Assembly (NCBI GenBank): GCA_902729315.2
Contig: LR746276.1
Coordinates: 577,001-641,000 of the forward strand
Origin: Spirodela intermedia
Taxonomy: Eukaryota > Streptophyta > Magnoliopsida > Alismatales > Araceae
Direction: 5' to 3'
Length of the DNA stretch: 64,000 nt
Shown: positions 12,346 through 24,417 of the stretch, one piece after another
Layout of the letters: each line of letters starts with the position of its first letter
Position numbering within the stretch: position 1 is the first letter of the stretch
The notes under the pieces: model-generated
Databases searched by the model: none
Told to the model about the DNA's origin: nothing
Seen by the model: the letters and a program-made list of their open reading frames with translations, nothing else
Translations under genes and position numbers: made by a program

Positions 12346-15300
12346 ATGGAGGTTGCAAATGCCGCACGAGCGGCCGCGTCAGCAACAGCGCGCGGATATC
12401 ACGTCTCTCCCGATCTGTGCTGTAGTAGGAAAGCCAGATCTTCCGCAGCTGCTTGGGTTGCGGCTTCGGGTTCCCAGGCGTCTTGCTGCTCGACTTCGGC
12501 TTCCCAACGGCGGTGGTCGGGCCGGGGACTCAGATCCGGCGAGCGGCCAAGCCTTCTGTTGCGGTCACCTCCCCGGCTTCGCTTCCTGTTAAGGTGATCT
12601 TCTTTGTTGCGCCCCCCCCAATGCGGCGGCCTTGTTTCGTTGGATTACTGTGCAATTTGTCTCTCGGTAGTTTTACGCAATGAATCCCGTTCTTATCGGG
12701 AAAATTTGAATCTAGTGGAGGCATGAACTTTCGACGAATTTTAACTGGGCGTGTATGGCTGGTCTGACATTGAGGATCCATAATTTTAGTTGTCACTGAT
12801 AGAACTGGCATGATAGTGGGAAGTGTTGTGAATGGTAACCTCATTTTATTTGCACCTGATTATGGACTAATTCGTGTCACTTTTTAACCGAGGAATATTC
12901 TCCAGGGAACCCTTATTGTTATGTTATTGTCTTGAAGAGTTTCTGAATGACATGTTTTAGAAGAATCATGGATATTCACGTTTCTTTCTATTTGAGGTAG
13001 CACGAGTTTGAATCTTCTGGTAGTGTCATCTACACGGGAAATAAAGTTGCCATGCTGAAAAGTGTCATCTACGATGCTTGATTTTTTTTTTCTTTCAGTG
13101 AGGTTCAATGAAGTAGTATGTTTATTCAAGTTACGTATTACATGATACCCCCTAACAAAAAGTGATTTAATTTTGATGTCTTTAAATGTAAAACAGGAAA
13201 CTTGATCAGAGACAAAATTCCTAATAAATTTTTTGGCTGCAGAAGTCAGAATTGTTTGAATACTAAGAGTGGTGAAAGCTTAGCCTCAAAACTGGCTGAA
13301 AGTGAGATGGAAGCTACAGACATTTCTTCTGCTGGAGTTATGATCTTCGAAGCTATCCTTGAAGATGAAGTTTTCCGATTTGATTGCTCCATTGACGATA
13401 GAGCCGCAGCGTTTCCAAGTTTGTCATTCACTGATCCTAAAACAAGGGAAGCACCAGTTAAGAGTTCCAGGGTGCCACAGTTTATACCAACTTTCGAGAG
13501 TAAATTTGGAAAGCAAATTGTTAACATTCAAGTATGTTTTTAGCGGTAATTGGATTCTGATTAGTTGTTCTTTCCAGTGTATATATCTTTGAAACATGAC
13601 ATACTTTCTTTGTTTCTGGGTGACGAATTTCCTGTATAGCTTCCTAGTGGTTCCAGTTTTTATGGAACAGGCGAAGTTAGTGGACCATTAGAGCGGACAG
13701 GAAGACGTGTAAGTTACTTTCCCTCCCCAAACGCTATTGAAATATTGCTACAACAGAGGCACCTACTGACACCATATACATCAGATATTCACATGGAACA
13801 CAGATGCATGGGGCTATGGCTCTGGAACTACATCTTTATACCAATCACATCCTTGGGTTATGGCTCTTCTACCTGATGGGAAAGCGTTGGGGGTTCTTGC
13901 TGATACAACTAGGCGTTGTGAGGTTGAATCTTTTCCTATTTCGCTTCATGCATATATCGACCTCAAATGTTTCTTTGTCTTTATCGGGATTGATATCTTC
14001 AACAGGTAGACTTGAGGGAAGAGAGCACAATAAAGTTCACAGCTTCATCTGCATACCCAGTCATTACGTTTGGTCCATTTGAGACACCAACTGAAGTCCT
14101 TATGTGTCTCTCTCGAGCTATTGGTTAGATTTTCTTTATATTTTTACTCTATTTAACTGAAGTCCTGTTTCTGTTAGAATCGGGCACCACTCAAAGCTGT
14201 ACTGTAACTCAATGAGAGATGGTGTCCTCTGATATCTGCAAAATTTAAATAACATTGAACTAGTTGCCGAAAATTTGCTTCATGCAGGACAATATTTCAC
14301 AGAGGATATTCTCCAGATTATATGAAACATTTAGCCCATTTCTGAATACGTGAATCTAGTCTGACTAAGTTTATCTTCCCATCCTTTTAAGGTCTTTCTG
14401 ATATGCATTTCCCATAGACATCGAGTCATTTAATATATGCTTTTAATTATTTATTTATCCCGTAATTTTATTTTTAAATGTATAAATTTCAACAGTGGGT
14501 CAACTTTCAGAAGAACATTAATTTTTACTAATACACACTGACAGTGATAATCAAGTACCTACTGAAAGTGATACCTTTTTGAATGTTATATCTAGGAACT
14601 GTTTTTATGCCCCCTAAATGGTCTTTGGGCTACCATCAGTGCCGCTGGAGCTATGATTCTGATGAGAAAGTCATGAAGGTAGCCGAGTTAATTTCTCCTT
14701 GAAAAATTTCTCGATAGTTATGCTTTTCCTAATCACATAGCTTATATTAACGATCATTCAGTTGTACGCTTTAATCATGTTATCCTAGGCTTGGAAAATG
14801 ACTTATGGGGTCATATAATCCCCTTTTTCTTTTTCAACGAATGAAGTTGATGCTGTCATCATTCAGATCAAGAAGTCCACGGGATCTAGTAAAAAAAATT
14901 CCAATCATGGCCTTCTTGTTGCAGATTGCTCAAACATTTCGTGACAAAGGTATACCTTGTGATGTTATATGGATGGACATTGACTACATGGACGGTTTCA
15001 GATGTTTCACTTTCGATAAGGTACACTTTTCTTTGCTTGATTTATTTCCTGAAGCACAGAAACAGCTTCATCAACCATTGGCCGTTTCTAATTACTATAT
15101 TGGAATGTTCATATATTTTATCCAGAAAAGATACCGAGAAGACATATTGTTCCATTACTGTACTAGGCAGTGTTTGTACTTGTTTAATTTTAACCTCTCT
15201 TGTATGTATTGTTCCATTTAATGTCACCTTAGATTGTTTGCTGAATAAAATTTCCTAAATGTTGGCATGGACTATACTAGTTGATCTTGCCTTGCACGTT

Positions 15301-18300
15301 TGCATTTTGATAGCAATTTTCCTTTTTGCGTGGTAAGATTTCATTGAAGCACAACCATAGGTTTGTTGAGGGACACAATGTGATTGTTATGGTGACAACG
15401 CTGTCATCAGGGAATAAATGATATCACCTTCTGGTAGGTTTTGTTCACTTCTTGTCTCTGTATACATGCTACATACTACTTAACATGAAATTTCCTAGGC
15501 TGATATGTATCACCGTTGTCGTCCTCTTTTATAAATGGCAACAGTATGAGCAAAAGAATGCAAACAGCTTGTTTGCAATCTTGTGCTACCCATTGGATAA
15601 CAGTTCAAATAGCTTGTTTGTTTTGTGTGTAGGGGTGTTGGAGACGAAAATGGTTCAATTACTCTGCCTACCTTGGGATATAACTTGGCAAGACGAGAGA
15701 GGACCAAGAGATAACCAGACAACAGGAAGGAGTTTGAATGATTTTCCCCCAGGGAATTTCAGGGCTACTTTATATAAGTCACTACAATATGCTAAAGAGG
15801 AAAAGTGAAACTGTACAAAAGGAGGCACTACAGAATATAGTTTGATCTTAATTTTTGGACACAAATATATTTAAAGTCTAAAACAATATTTCACAGTACA
15901 AGGAAACAAATAGTTGCTCACTATTGGGCATACTAAATTTTCGTTTTATCCCATATTTCATGGTTTACGCCTGTTATACCTGGCCTAATGTAGTTTTAAC
16001 TATTTTTCGTCGTTGAGACAGAATCATTTCTATAGACGGATGAGGAATGATTAATTTTTCTCGTTATTCCACATGCGTTTTTCCCCTTGTCATCAGCTTG
16101 GTGATTATCTTTTAATAACTTACTGGATCTTAATTCACGATGAACATGCCATCTCTGTGAGAAAATTATGAAATGTATTTTTCTGTTTTCTTGCCAAAAT
16201 TAATTCTTACATTTATGCCATCTCTTTGATGATTTCTCAGGAGCGTTTCCCTGACCCAAAATCCCTGTTCAGAGACCTTCATGCCCGCGGGTTCAATGCC
16301 ATATGGATGCTGGATCCTGGAATTAAACGCGAACCAGGCTATTTTGTTTATGACAGTGGCTGTGAAAAAGATGCTTGGATTTTAAAAGAAGATCAGGAGC
16401 CCTTTGTTGGTAAGCACACTAAGCATTCGGGTGTTGTGACATTACATCTTTAAAAGTGCTAAACAATTTTTGTGTCATCGTTAGGGGATGTATGGCCTGG
16501 ACCTTGTGTTTTTCCTGACTACACCCGAGAAGAAACCCGCCAATGGTGGGCAAAGCTAGTGAGGGATTTCATCTCCAATGGTGTGGATGGCATATGGAAT
16601 GATATGAATGAACCTGCAGTTTTCAAAGTAAGTTTTAGGTCAACTATATATGCCTTCTAATTTCTGGGATCACTGTTTGATCAGAATCATTAATTTTCAG
16701 GTTGTAACAAAGACGATGCCTGAAAGCAACATTCACAGAGGAGACGCTGAACTTGGTGGCAACCAGAATCATTCCCACTACCATAATGTAAGGCCTTATG
16801 CTATTGTATTTCACTTTCATGAGTTATGTACATGTTTTGCAATGTATGGATATTTTCAATAAACTACTGCTTTGAGGTGTGAAACGGATACTTGTAGTTT
16901 TTTTTATAGATATTTTTAAAAAGATTGTCATTAGAATATAACTCATAGAATTTACTCTCCAAATCCCTGTTCTAAATTCAGTTTCATGTTAGGTTTATGG
17001 CATGCTGATGGCTAGGTCAACTTACGAAGGAATGAGAATGTCCTCTGCACAAAAACGACCATTTGTTCTTACCAGAGCTGGATTTATAGGTAGCCAAAGG
17101 TATGCTGCTACGTGGACAGGCGATAACCTAGCAAATTGGGAGCATTTACATATGAGTATACCGATGATGCTTCAGCTGGTACGCTCCTTTTTTAATTTGC
17201 ATTTAGATGTGCTAAGTGTTTCATCCACTGTACCATGGGGAGACTGATTTTCTGCATCATCTTGACGTCAGTAATCTTCAACTGTGATTTGAAAGCCCGT
17301 TATGGTGCACGTTATATGTTACTGTTAGATGAAATACACTTGCTGAGAGTGTGGAAAAATTCCCACCTAGAAATTTATTCAATGGCATTATTAATGCTGT
17401 TGTGACATGAGGCAAGAAGTTATATTGTCGTTGATGATTATTAAGGTACATTATTTCATCAATGAGTTTGACTTGGGAGACCATGCAATTTGCTAAAATC
17501 TTTGTCTTAATTTATTGTTTGCATTCATTGGGGCCAGTGATTTGTTTTACTGACACGCGTACGCGTGTAGGTCATGAGACATAGCCAATGCCTTTTTCTT
17601 AACTTTTGGAATGTATTCACTGTTCGTGGTGATAGATGCTAGTAAGTCATTATTTTCCAAATCCACCAATGAGTTTACTTATCGTTTGACGTTTCATTTT
17701 CTTGGTCAGAGTCTTAGTGGTCAACCATTATCTGGGCCAGATATTGGAGGTTATGCTGGGAATGCTTCACCTAAACTATTTGGGAGGTGGATGGGAGTCG
17801 GTGCAATGTTCCCTTTCTCTCGTGGCCATTCTGAAACTGATACAATTGACCACGAACCGTGGTCCTTTGGTGAAGAGGTTCGTCCTTTCCTATGATCTTT
17901 ATATTGTTTCATTTTGATAGGTATATGTGGTTACAATTTTTGTTTCTTTTGAAATATTGATAGAGAGAATCTTATTATTAACAAGCTGTCCCTGTATCCG
18001 GAAGTGGAAGAACAGGAAATAAGATAAAACGAGCCAAATTCCATGGTGTAAAAGAAGTGGAGTTGCTTCCCATGGTCATCATTAGAAAAATTTTACCACA
18101 CCGATAGGGGATTTTGGCTGTGATAAGTTCGATAGTCGTCAGTTGATAGGTGGGAGAAACAACCAATCCAAGGTAAGTTTTTGATGAAAATCCCATTTCA
18201 CTCTATGTGTCAGTGGAAAATACAGCCATTCAAACTCATTTTGAACTCTATTTTAGCTTATAATTTATTGTGTGCCACAAGATCTGCAACGAAAGGGATT

Positions 18301-21300
18301 TCACCCTAAGGCTGGACAATTTTCACTTAAGAAATAAGGCTAAGGTTTGCCATCAGAAAACAGATGTCATCATCCTTCTAAAGATGGATATTCCTTTAGT
18401 TTATAACTATTCCTTCACCTTTTTGGTTTTATGTTCATAAAGTTTCGCCGTCGTTCTTGGAAAGGCACTATTCTTACGACGTAAATTTTTCGTGATCAAT
18501 TTTAACGTCGGTTTATCCTTAATAGTGTGAAGAGGTGTGCCGGCTCGCACTGCTAAGACGCTACAGGCTCATTCCACATATCTATACTCTATTCTATATG
18601 GCTCACACAAAGGGTACCCCTGTAGCTGCGCCGACATTTTTCGCTGGTATGAGATGTGACATTTTCTGAACTCAACTCTTGGAAAGGTTACTCTCATAAC
18701 ATGATGCTTGATTTATTGAACATGCAGATCCAAAAGATCCACGTCTAAGATCTGTGGAAAACTCTTTCCTTATGGGTCCTCTTTTAATATGCGCGAGGTA
18801 CTGTATAAATTAGTCTTTAAATTATATACGTTCTGAGAACGATAACCATGTCCAGATATATCACCAAATATTTTGCATAATTAACCTTATTAATATGTTA
18901 TGTATTGGAATCGATCCTCTTTATTTGCACCAAGAAACAAAAGTAGCATTGAAGTCTTACTGCCCCCTTTCTTTCAGCACTGTACCTGACAAAGGATCTG
19001 ATGAATTGCAATTCGTCCTACCCAAAGGCATTTGGTTGCGTTTTGATTTTGGCGATGCACATCCTGTAATAACTCTTACAAGCTTATTGTCATTCTTGCT
19101 TTCGTAGAAGTTTATGCTCTAAGTTATGTGTTCTGGTTAACATTTCTTGCATCCAGGATCTACCAAATCTTTACTTACAAGGGGGGTCGATAATTCCCAT
19201 GGGCCCCGCTGTTCAGCATGTGGGCGAAACAAATCCAACTGACGAACTGTTTCTAATGATTGCTTTAGATGAAAATGGTAAATTTCTATTCAATCGTTTA
19301 ACTTTCAGGCTGTTAATTTGGTTTTTTGCCCTCTCCATCTGTAATTATTAGGCAATTTTCGTGAATGGGAAGGCATCCAGCGTTGATAAAAATTTCTTTT
19401 CTTGTACTTTCACGTATATTTTATATTTCTTATGTTTTCATGTTCCGTAGGTAAAGTTAATTTAGATTCAATTTTCTCAGATTTTTATTGTTGTGTCTAC
19501 TCCCATGTCCCTTTTGACTGTTTCTAACGAATGCATTGGGCTTTAATTTTGGCTGTAGCCACAATATCTTGCGAAGAAGAAATTTATGTTGGACTTCATT
19601 TTAAATTGTCTCAATAACAAAGTGGAATTCTCAAAGTCAGTGCTTTTGAGTGGCTGATAATCCAGCATGCCAGTTCTTACACCAAACACGAGTTAGAGTA
19701 AGCACTAATTAGTATCAACCTCTTTATTAGATTAAGCACTAGTGTCACTTTATTAGAAAAACCTCCGGAATATAATCTTACTCAAGATCCTTAATTGTCT
19801 CAGGGGCATCTCATTAGTATCAACCTCTTTTTTTTAATAATAATCAGAAACTATTAGGAAATAGAAGTGCTTATGGTCTTGACTTTAAGGCGCTTCTTTA
19901 AGTAATTCGCCGTGTGTGTTATAGTCATGTTTCATCTTTTCAATGAACCTTTTGCTTCATGCATGTTGCAATATTTAAGCAAATTATTGGTTGAATTTAA
20001 TTCAAATAAAGTATGAAACTTATTATTCGAGTTTTTTCCAATGTTTTCTCACTGATGTTGCACGTCTATTTTTTTTTCTCCCCTTTTTTCTCTATAGAAG
20101 CTCGTTTGACAAAAATAAACCTCTATTTTCTCTGGAACATCAGGCCTGCGATAATCGTATTAATATCTCTCTGAAAATCAAAATCTCTCATGCAGCATTG
20201 TTCTTTTCTTTGCCTTTCGTTTTATGTACATGGAGAACGCGCAATCCTTCTTTCTGTTCTTTGTTTCTTGGTGCATGAAGAACTCGATTATTCAGGGTGC
20301 GGTCTCGTCACATGTTGTTTCATTTTTTTCCTTTATTGTTCAGGAAAATATAACGTTCTTCATTTCTTTCACAGGGAGAGCCGAAGGAGTTCTCTTCGAG
20401 GATGATGGCGACGGGTATGACTTCATCCGAGGGGGATACCTTCTGACGTACTATGTTGCCGAGCTTCACTCTTCATCCGTCACAGTCAAAGTTTCTAGGG
20501 CTGAAGGGTCACTCGAGAGGCCGAAACGGGCCCTTCACGTGCAGTTATTGCTGGGTGGGGGCGCCATGGTACGTCTTTAGGATTGCAGATTCAAGCTTTA
20601 TGAAGTGGATCCAAAACATCCGGACACCTAGCTCTTCATTTTTTTTATTTTATTTTATTTTATTTTATTTCTAAAGCGCTTTAATAATTTTTTTTGTTGG
20701 TCCCCGGAGATTCATGCACGGGGAAATGATGGAGAGGAAATTAAGTTTCCCATGCCTTCCAAAGCTGAGGTTTCAGAATTAGTCGCAGAGGGTGAAGAAC
20801 AGTATAGAACACTTATCGGTAATCCTCTTTTTCTCAGTACTTTAGAGTTAAAACCAAGCCTCCTCGATTCCATTTTCCTTCTTTGGAATTTTCACAAACT
20901 GCATTTGTTTACAAGTTGTCTCAAAAAAAAATTTATGCAATGTATTCTATTTGTTACACTTTTTTTTTTCTGGAAATATTTCTTGCCACATTAGTTTTTT
21001 CACTGGCTAAGAGATTTTATGAACCATCTTCATAATACTGCTCGCGATTAACAATGGCGGGGTTTAGTTCATCATGCTGCCTTTTCTCGTCCTTGGGCAA
21101 GAACTGAATAGGTTCTGAACTTTGATGCTCTGTATGATTCTCATGGTCATGAATGCATGACCATGATAATCCAGTTTCCTGGAGAGAGATTCTTCAGATT
21201 TAAGAACAGAAAAGGGTAAGTCAACTCATTTATACATTCGCAGATATGCCAGCAAGGTTCAAAGTTGGCTCACTCTGACCACCCATACCTGAATGGGAAA

Positions 21301-22971
21301 CAATCTAGGAATCCCACGCTGTTGGGCTTCCCTGATGGGCAATGATTTCTTTTGGAAATTCAGATCCACAATTAGCTATTCTCTGTACCCTGTGGCACAT
21401 CCTAACTTATGTGGCTCGATGGGATTTTAATTTTCTGAGACATGAAATACCCCAGATTTCTTGATTTTTCTGGAAATATTTCTTGCCACATTAGTTTTTT
21501 CACTGGCTAAGAGATTTTATGAACCATCTTCATAATACTGCTCGCGATTAACAATGGCGGGGTTTAGTTCATCACGTTGATTCACCCAACTTCCCCTCCT
21601 CCCAACAGGCAGGAACTGAGGTGAGTAGAGGACCTCGTTGAGGAGTTAGAACATGAAAAATCGTTACTAATTATTGTAACATACAGTTCTTCAAGTTTCT
21701 ATAGAGGTTCTGTGTCATTGGAGTTGAATCTGATCGAACAGAGTATTTTGGGTCAGGAGCTTCAGAGATTTGAAGGTTTTCATGACATTAACCCGTTCAA
21801 GTATGTCTATTGGGATGTTGCCCCAAAAACCTACGAGGAAATATTATTATGGTAGAATATGATTCGATGAAGTATTTTTCTCTCAGGTGTTCTAATCTGT
21901 GATTTAGGGCAGGTCAACGTATTACCATTTTTGGCATTATTTTCTCTTGGCTCAAGAGTTGACTCAGTGCATAGTGTGTGGGTCCATAGGCTCCTGAATT
22001 TCTGATATATGAGATATTTTGGAAGTTTTCTTGCTTTTTTTAGAAAAAAAGATATATTTTTATTTCTTCTCACAATCTAATGCTTGCTGCTGAGATGGCG
22101 ATCACAGAGAAGGCCAGACGCATTCAAGACATAGATCGTTCCTCTGGAAAGAAGGGCGCGGAACTCGCCAGGATCCCGATTGAGATGAGGCGTGGAAAAT
22201 GGGTCCTTCAAGCTGTGCCCTGGGTGGGCGGCAGACTGATCTCCATGACGCATACCCCTTCAGGTAATTTCTAAGTTTCCTCAAAAAAAGAACAAAAAAA
22301 ACTGTGCCGAGTCAAAATTCTCCTACAAAAGTCAACATGCATTCCGAGATAAGAAGCCCATCTGTAGGTCAACCTTCTGATGTTCCCATTGACTAATCCT
22401 TATGAGGTCGTAGAGCATTAATGCATCAGAATGTTTGACTTCGGGGCTTGTTCTGCCATCCAAAGAGCAGAAAACAGAAAAGGCCTCGGTCAACTCCCAT
22501 TTCTCAAAATCTTTCCTAAATTAGAAGAAGGTTCGGCTTCTCTCCTCCAACCTGATTCCAAAGGGGTCTTCAGGGTATCAATGGCTTCACAGCAGAGTGG
22601 AGATCGGAGGGTATGAGGAACACAGCGGGCTTGAACTCCGGTCTCCCGGATGTTCGGAAGAATATACGATCATCGGGTAAGCCGTCGGCCTCATTTTTCT
22701 AGTCAACTCTTGCTCTGTTAATTCTTTTCTGTCAAGTAGGGGGCTTCCGGAGGAGTCGGATGGGGATTCGCTGACCATGGAGGGGGACATCGGCGGCGGA
22801 CTGGTCATTGAACGGCGGGTATCGGTCCCCGGAGGAGAGCCTGAGATCCTCCAGATCGACTCTTCCATCGTTGCCCGCAGCGTCGGCGCCGGCTCCGGCG
22901 GCTTCTCAAGGTCTCTGATCAGTATCCCAACCATGAAACTAGAGCTCCATCTTGCTTATTCTTTGGTCTAT

Positions 22972-23011
<40 letters not shown>

Positions 23012-23138
23012 CCTCACTCAAGCTGCTCCACTGTCGTCCTTCCCATCCACGCAGTTCAGGTTGCTCCAACTCATTTCTGGGTTTCATCATCATCATCATC
23101 ATCATCATCTTCTTCTTCTTCTTCTCTGTGTCTCTGTC

Positions 23139-23203
<65 letters not shown>

Positions 23204-23685
23204 TTCTGTGGGTAATCGTTTTTTTATTGCAGGCTGGTGTGCCTGCGGGTGAACCCGTCGTTCGCTCTCCTCCACCCCGCCGAGGTCTACATCTCCTTCA
23301 CTTCTCTCGACGGCGAGAAGCGCGAGGTTTGGCCCGAGTCCGGAGAGAAGTTTCTGGAAGGCAACCTCCGCCCCAACGGTAATCACTCCTCTCTCCCCTA
23401 TTCCCCCCTCATCGTCCTTCCATGCACGACCACCTTTTCTCTCTCAGTTGACCCACCCCCCCCTCTCTCTACATTTTCTCTCTCTGGGCAGGGGAGTGGA
23501 GGCTGGTGGACCCATGCTCGGGGGTGGAGCTGGTCAACCGCTTCGATGTCAGCCAGGTGGAGAGGTGCAGGATACACTGGGGGACCGGCACGGTCAACAT
23601 GGAGCTGTGGTCAGAGGAGCGACCCGTCTCCAAGGTCACCCCTCTCGGGATCTCCCACGAGTACGAGGTCAAGTCAGTGACTTAG
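12346..23685 (+). CDS. HGL1: GH31 alpha-glucosidase, heteroglycan glucosidase 1 type (copy A)
   Basis: A 23-exon gene for about 1088 aa, matching plant neutral alpha-glucosidases of glycoside hydrolase family 31 (Arabidopsis At3g23640, HGL1), which release glucose from alpha-linked glucans. Exons: 12346-12593, 13243-13531, 13640-13708, 13785-13922, 14006-14123, 14596-14678, 14925-15020, 16241-16409, 16485-16627, 16701-16787, 16993-17178, 17710-17877, 18526-18646, 18728-18797, 18978-19065, 19157-19277, 20375-20568, 20710-20818, 22108-22263, 22574-22676, 22740-22910, 23233-23378, 23492-23685. All phases close. The predicted nucleophile is D443 in [12 protein letters not shown] and the acid/base D524 in [15 protein letters not shown] and [11 protein letters not shown] are also intact. 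Residues 833-1088 form a C-terminal extension beyond the GH31 core. Exon 1 encodes about 82 Ser/Arg/Ala-rich residues that could be a plastid transit peptide; a start at 13308 (MEATD) would remove it. It heads a tandem pair. Confidence 0.88.
20966..21574. repeat. 109-bp direct repeat, 500 bp apart, in intron 18 of copy A
   Basis: Positions 20966-21074 and 21466-21574 are the same sequence with a spacing of exactly 500 bp. The second copy begins where copy A stops matching copy B, inside a TTGATTTTT stretch. It is therefore an insertion or slippage product specific to copy A that interrupts a unit still whole in copy B. Confidence 0.85.
22975..23199. repeat. CT, ATC, TTC and CTGT composite microsatellite in intron 21 of copy A
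   Basis: Intron 21 carries a CT run (22975-23009) and then an ATC/TTC/CT composite (23095-23199) joined by about 85 bp that include the word CTCATTTCTGGGTTTCAT. The same intron in copy B has the same elements in greater number. Reading frames through it are low-complexity artefacts. Confidence 0.9.
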
Positions 23686-23830
23686 TCTTGACGACTTATA
23701 CAGCTCCCTCGACGGTTTACCGGGTTGAAGGTCAACGGTGTTCTTCCGATATCTCTCGAGGCGGCGGCCAGTGGGTTTTGGCGCGCTGCCCTCGGGATGA
23801 AGCCCAGGCCCGGAGGGTATTGTTGGAGGG

Positions 23831-23878
<48 letters not shown>

Positions 23879-24417
23879 TATTTCTGCCCAAACTCGACCA
23901 TGGTTGACTTTCATGTCGGGCCTGACCCGTTGACTCCGTTTGGGGTATGGGGTAACAGGCAGAAGCTGCATTCTTCAAAATCGGTTTCTTCCCAAAATAG
24001 GGAAGTATCGTTTTTCGGGTAGATGCGATGACAAGCTCCCAAGGATGAGGGAGTTTGATGGGCCTGGAAAGTCCGAAGCCCAGCCCGATATTTTTTCTTG
24101 GGCCCGGCGGACGAGATCTTTTCGCTTTTCAGGTCGAGTTCAGGGTTTTAATTATCTGACTCAGAACTCCACGTGGCATGACGTCTCTCTCTCTCTCTCT
24201 CTATGTATATATATCTCTCCATCTCTCACCAAGCTGGACATGCATCAATCAGCTAGAGTGAGAACTTCAAATTGGCTTCATTCTCGTTTTGTCTTAGAGA
24301 GAGAAAGAAAGGAGAAAAACCAAGTGAAAGGGCGATCAGGTTCCCTCGGCATTGGTCGGAGAGAGAGAGAGAGAGAGAGCTTATTTGTGATTGGTCGGCG
24401 GGCGACCGGCGCAGGCA
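23686..24417. promoter_or_regulatory. Spacer between tandem HGL1 copies
   Basis: Only 732 bp separate the stop of copy A from the start of copy B, so it must hold the 3' end of one and the promoter of the other. It includes a GA run (23834-23875), GGGCCT/GGGCCC words near 24060-24105, a CT run with TATATATA near 24188-24214, and a GA run at 24359-24379 just before the start codon. Any regulatory function is inferred from position. Confidence 0.5.

Noticed and set aside
22777-23382. 201-aa frame across HGL1-A exons 21-22 with poly Leu-Ser
   Set aside because: It is exon 21, an unspliced microsatellite intron, and exon 22 out of frame.
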